64,000 nt of DNA from Wenjunlia tyrosinilytica. GTDB lineage: Bacteria; Actinomycetota; Actinomycetes; Streptomycetales; Streptomycetaceae. The stretch spans positions 201,850 to 265,849 of the forward strand of contig NZ_BMMS01000006.1 in NCBI RefSeq assembly GCF_014646055.1, written 5' to 3'. The position numbers were made by a program, and so were the translations under genes. Below are positions 61,589-64,000 of this stretch, piece after piece (the stretch's first letter is position 1; each line of letters starts with the position of its first letter). The notes under the pieces are model-generated. The model was not told the origin of the DNA. It worked only from the letters and a program-made list of their open reading frames with translations, and did not search any database.

Positions 61589-62866
61589 TCAGGCGGCCTT
61601 GGCCACGTCGGCGCTCCGCGGCCGGACGGCCTCGACGGCCCTCGCCGGACGCGGCGGGCTGTCCTGCCTGGCGCTGAGGTGGCGGCCCAGCCGCACACCC
61701 AGGACCGCGATGAGCAGCGAGCACAGGACGAGCGAGACGATGTACGTCCCGTAGAGCCCCGCCCCGGCCAGCACACCGCCGAACGCCGGTCCCACGGCGA
61801 GCGCGCTCTGCTTCACCAGGGCGAACGCCGAGTTGTACCGGCCCAGCATCGACTCGGGCGCGAGCTCGGCCACGAGCGGCGCGACCGTGGGCGCCAGCAG
61901 GGCCTCACCGAGGCCGAAGAGCGCGTAGGTGCTGACCAGCGCGACCGTCGCCACCACGTGCGAGGCGAGCAGGCCGGAGAGACCGGCGACCACCCAGGCC
62001 ACGAACCAGATCACGCCCACCGACGCGATGACCCGGCTGCGGCGCGCCCGCTCCACGAGCCTGAGGACGAGGAACTGGGCGATCACGATCATGGAGGTGT
62101 TGGCGGCCAGCGCCACCCCCAGCGTCGCGGGCGAGACATGGGTGACCTCGGTGGCGAATGCCGCGAGCCCCGACTCGAACTGCCCGTAGCAGGTGAAGAA
62201 GACCACGGCGCCGAGCACGCACAGCCGCACCATCGCACGGTCCCTCAGCAGGACCCGCAGGCCGCCGCCGGGAACGCTGTCCTGTGGGAGGGCGTCGTCG
62301 ATGCGCGGGGTCCGCGGCAGCCGCACCGTGCCGACGACCGCGCCGAGCACCAGGAACATCACGGAGTCGATCGCGAAGAGCAGGGTAAAGCCGGCCGGGC
62401 TCGAGGTGTCCACGATCAGCCCGCCGATCAGCCCGCCGATGCCCATCCCCAGGTTGTTCAGGAAGAACTGCGTGGCGAACGCCCTGGACCGCGTCGCGCT
62501 CGTCGAGCACCAGACGATCATCGTGGCGAGCGCGGGCTGGATGACGGCCATCCCCACACCGATGAGCACGGCGGCCACCATCATCTGGGGAGCGGTCGTC
62601 GCCAGTCCGAAGTTCAGCGCGCCGAGCGCCGCCGCGACGGAACCCGCGACCAGCACCGGACGGGGCCCCCGCCGGTCGATCACCCGTCCCACGAAGGGCA
62701 GCACCGCGAACGCGGCCAGGGCGAACGTCGCGAAGACCGCCCCCGCCGTCCCCGCACCCACGTGCCGCACCTGCGAGACATAGATGAACAGGAACGGGAC
62801 CGTGAACCCGTTGCCGAACGCCCCCAACGCGTTGCCGAGCTGGACCCGGCGCAGCGCCCCCTGCAT
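61589..62866 (-). CDS. MFS drug efflux transporter
   Basis: 425 residues with twelve predicted membrane segments. The motif A-like loop is GRVIDRRGPRPVLVAG, and the central region has FLNNLGMGIGGLIGG. The sequence and position match the SCO4121-type multidrug transporter, which exports fluoroquinolone-like and other drugs under control of the divergent MarR gene. ATG 62866 (MQGALRRVQL) is chosen over 62884. A short repeat of GATGGGCCGGA type (61480-61540) follows its end. Confidence 0.88.
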   Translation of the reverse strand: MQGALRRVQLGNALGAFGNGFTVPFLFIYVSQVRHVGAGTAGAVFATFALAAFAVLPFVGRVIDRRGPRPVLVAGSVAAALGALNFGLATTAPQMMVAAVLIGVGMAVIQPALATMIVWCSTSATRSRAFATQFFLNNLGMGIGGLIGGLIVDTSSPAGFTLLFAIDSVMFLVLGAVVGTVRLPRTPRIDDALPQDSVPGGGLRVLLRDRAMVRLCVLGAVVFFTCYGQFESGLAAFATEVTHVSPATLGVALAANTSMIVIAQFLVLRLVERARRSRVIASVGVIWFVAWVVAGLSGLLASHVVATVALVSTYALFGLGEALLAPTVAPLVAELAPESMLGRYNSAFALVKQSALAVGPAFGGVLAGAGLYGTYIVSLVLCSLLIAVLGVRLGRHLSARQDSPPRPARAVEAVRPRSADVAKAA

Positions 62867-62916
62867 GACAGTCACTCCCCACACCCTTCAGACAAATCTA
62901 AAGACTTCACACCTAA

Positions 62917-62932
62917 AGTTCAGACTTGAACT
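62917..62932. promoter_or_regulatory. palindromic MarR operator
   Basis: AGTTCA-GACT-TGAACT is a perfect 6-4-6 palindrome in an AT-rich divergent region. TATACT (62934-62939) just downstream is a good -10 for the MarR gene. The position fits repression of both the transporter and the regulator. Confidence 0.78.
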
Positions 62933-62983
62933 GTATACTAGTGAAGACTTAAAGGCGAATGGGTTGGTGGCATACTTTCCGCC

Positions 62984-63535
62984 ATGACTTCAGTCCCAGG
63001 CGATCCCGCGGAGCCCGACCTCGACGAGCAGGTGGCGATCTACCAGCGGGAGTTCCCCGAGGTGGACCCCCAGGTCGAAACGATCGTGTCCGCACTGTCC
63101 CGCCTTAACCGCCGTATGAACGTCGCCTACAGCCGACAGCTCACCGCCCTGGGCATCACCAACGCCGAGTGGGAGGTGCTCAAAGCACTCGTCCTGGTCG
63201 GTCGGCCCTACCGGCTCGGCCCCGGCGACCTCGCCAAGCGCCTGGGGCTGACCCCGGCGGCGATGACCCACCGTGTGGACCGGATGGTGGCCGACGGCCT
63301 GGTGACCCGGGCCAGGGACGAGACCAACCGGGTGCGCGTGAATATCGAGCTGACGGCCGAGGGGCGCGACAAGTGGCTCGAGGCGATGCGCATGGCCGCG
63401 GGCTTCGAGGCGGACGTCGTCCAGGACCTCAGCCCGGAGGAGCGGGGCACCCTGGCGGGCATGCTGACCCGCATGCTGGTGCGCATCGAGGCAGCTCAGC
63501 CGGACGCCGACGGCCGGCTCAACGACCTCGGCTGA
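62984..63535 (+). CDS. MarR-family repressor of the adjacent MFS pump
   Basis: 183 residues. The winged helix has LTALGITNAEWEVLKALVLV, GDLAKRLGLTPAAMTHRVD and the wing TRARDETNRVRVNIELT. Helices at both ends form the dimer. It is divergent from the efflux gene with a palindrome between them, the usual arrangement of a drug-sensing autorepressor. By position and family it corresponds to SCO4122. Confidence 0.9.
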   Translation: MTSVPGDPAEPDLDEQVAIYQREFPEVDPQVETIVSALSRLNRRMNVAYSRQLTALGITNAEWEVLKALVLVGRPYRLGPGDLAKRLGLTPAAMTHRVDRMVADGLVTRARDETNRVRVNIELTAEGRDKWLEAMRMAAGFEADVVQDLSPEERGTLAGMLTRMLVRIEAAQPDADGRLNDLG

Positions 63536-64000
63536 TGGTCTTGGCCGATCCGGGCAGCCCGGAGGTTGACACGAACCTGCCCGGTGCGTAGTGTTCTCCG
63601 AGTTGTCCGGCGTGAGCAACGGACGCGGCGTCTGTCGCGGACGTCCCCGGGCAGCCATCCCGCAATTCATTCGCAAGAACTCAGCAGTGTTCGACGTGCT
63701 CGGGCATCTGTTTGCTTTTTTGTGTCTGAATTCGGAATGCGGTGGGGAACCGGCCCGATTGGCATCGGGCGGGGAGGATCCGCTAACGTTTCACTCGTCG
63801 GAACGGGCGGCGCGAGCCGGTCGGAAAGACACAAGCCGCGAAAGACTCGATCGGAAGATCTGATAGAGTCCCGAGCAGTGGAAGCCGAAAGGCCGAAGCG
63901 AATGAACGACCCGGCCGGCCGGGATCGGATCGAGAAAAAGATCTGATAAGCTGGAGAAACAAGAAGGGAAGCGCCCGGAGAGACCGGTGAAAGGGTCTTG
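63536..64000 (+). promoter_or_regulatory. rRNA operon promoter and leader region
   Basis: There is no protein gene. Several -10-like boxes lie in tandem: TAACGT (63784), TAGAGT (63864-63869) and TAAGCT (63947-63952). The last two sit in a repeated AAGATCTGATA context. The sequence after 63950, with GAAACAAGAAGGGAAGCGCCCGG in shorter blocks, matches streptomycete rRNA leaders that precede 16S rRNA. The 16S gene itself begins beyond the window. Confidence 0.8.

Noticed and set aside
62874..62945. TAAAG/CTTCA motifs around the MarR palindrome as extra operators
   Set aside because: They are imperfect and not symmetric; only the AGTTCA dyad is clear.

Overview
The window is very high-GC DNA with strong third-position G/C bias, Shine-Dalgarno-led GTG and ATG starts, very rare TTA codons and many actinobacterial families. 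It is almost certainly a Streptomyces chromosome or a close relative. From 46 kb to the right end, the gene order matches the S. coelicolor SCO4114-SCO4122 neighbourhood as I remember it: TPR regulator, asparagine-synthase-like protein, large regulator, sigma factor, AtrA, type II NADH dehydrogenase, PP2C phosphatase, MFS transporter and MarR. The window ends in the leader of a ribosomal RNA operon whose 16S gene lies just outside.

Layout. 0-8.3 kb: the repeat tail of a DEAD-box RNA helicase, a DUF985 cupin, tRNA-Lys(UUU), a SpoIIE-type phosphatase, a HAD protein, a probable copper-responsive DUF4396-acetyltransferase pair behind a CsoR-like operator, and an APC permease. 8.4-12 kb: a secreted CAP protein and a two-component system. 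12-16.2 kb: a methyltransferase, a Family 2B encapsulin shell and its likely cargo, a polyprenyl synthase with a repetitive N-terminus and a TTA codon. 16.5-19.1 kb: a secreted M4 protease and an SH3 protein. 19.2-21.5 kb: an FMN reductase, a dehydrogenase remnant, and an orphan aromatic-polyketide ketoreductase and acyl carrier protein, with a SoxR-like box upstream.

24.07-29.08 kb is the most interesting locus. It is a three-gene operon: an EACC1-like protein, a caspase-TM-binding-protein-vWA fusion of 1033 residues, and a substrate-binding lipoprotein. It looks like an immunity or regulated-proteolysis system with an outward-facing sensor. 29.2-32.1 kb holds an MFS transporter and an M23 peptidase controlled by a c-di-AMP (ydaO) riboswitch. 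32.2-40.3 kb is an accessory island with less extreme GC: a DUF1876 protein, a GNAT-DUF6879-small protein set, a STAND/TPR protein with an amyloid-like N-terminus and two TTA codons, a PLD-helicase-DUF3427 protein and a divergent Nudix hydrolase.

40.3-50.4 kb returns to core genes: HAD, MarR/VOC, PrsW, TrmB, an L-2-hydroxyglutarate-oxidase-like protein, a TPR regulator and a degenerate asparagine-synthase homologue. A higher-order minisatellite fills 50.5-51.2 kb. The last part carries the SARP/AfsR-like regulator, a sigma factor fused to an anti-sigma-like and carbohydrate-binding tail, AtrA, Ndh, a PP2C/HATPase protein, and a divergent MFS/MarR efflux pair around a palindromic operator. Terminator-like hairpins separate many units. 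I saw no CRISPR array, IS element or phage integrase.
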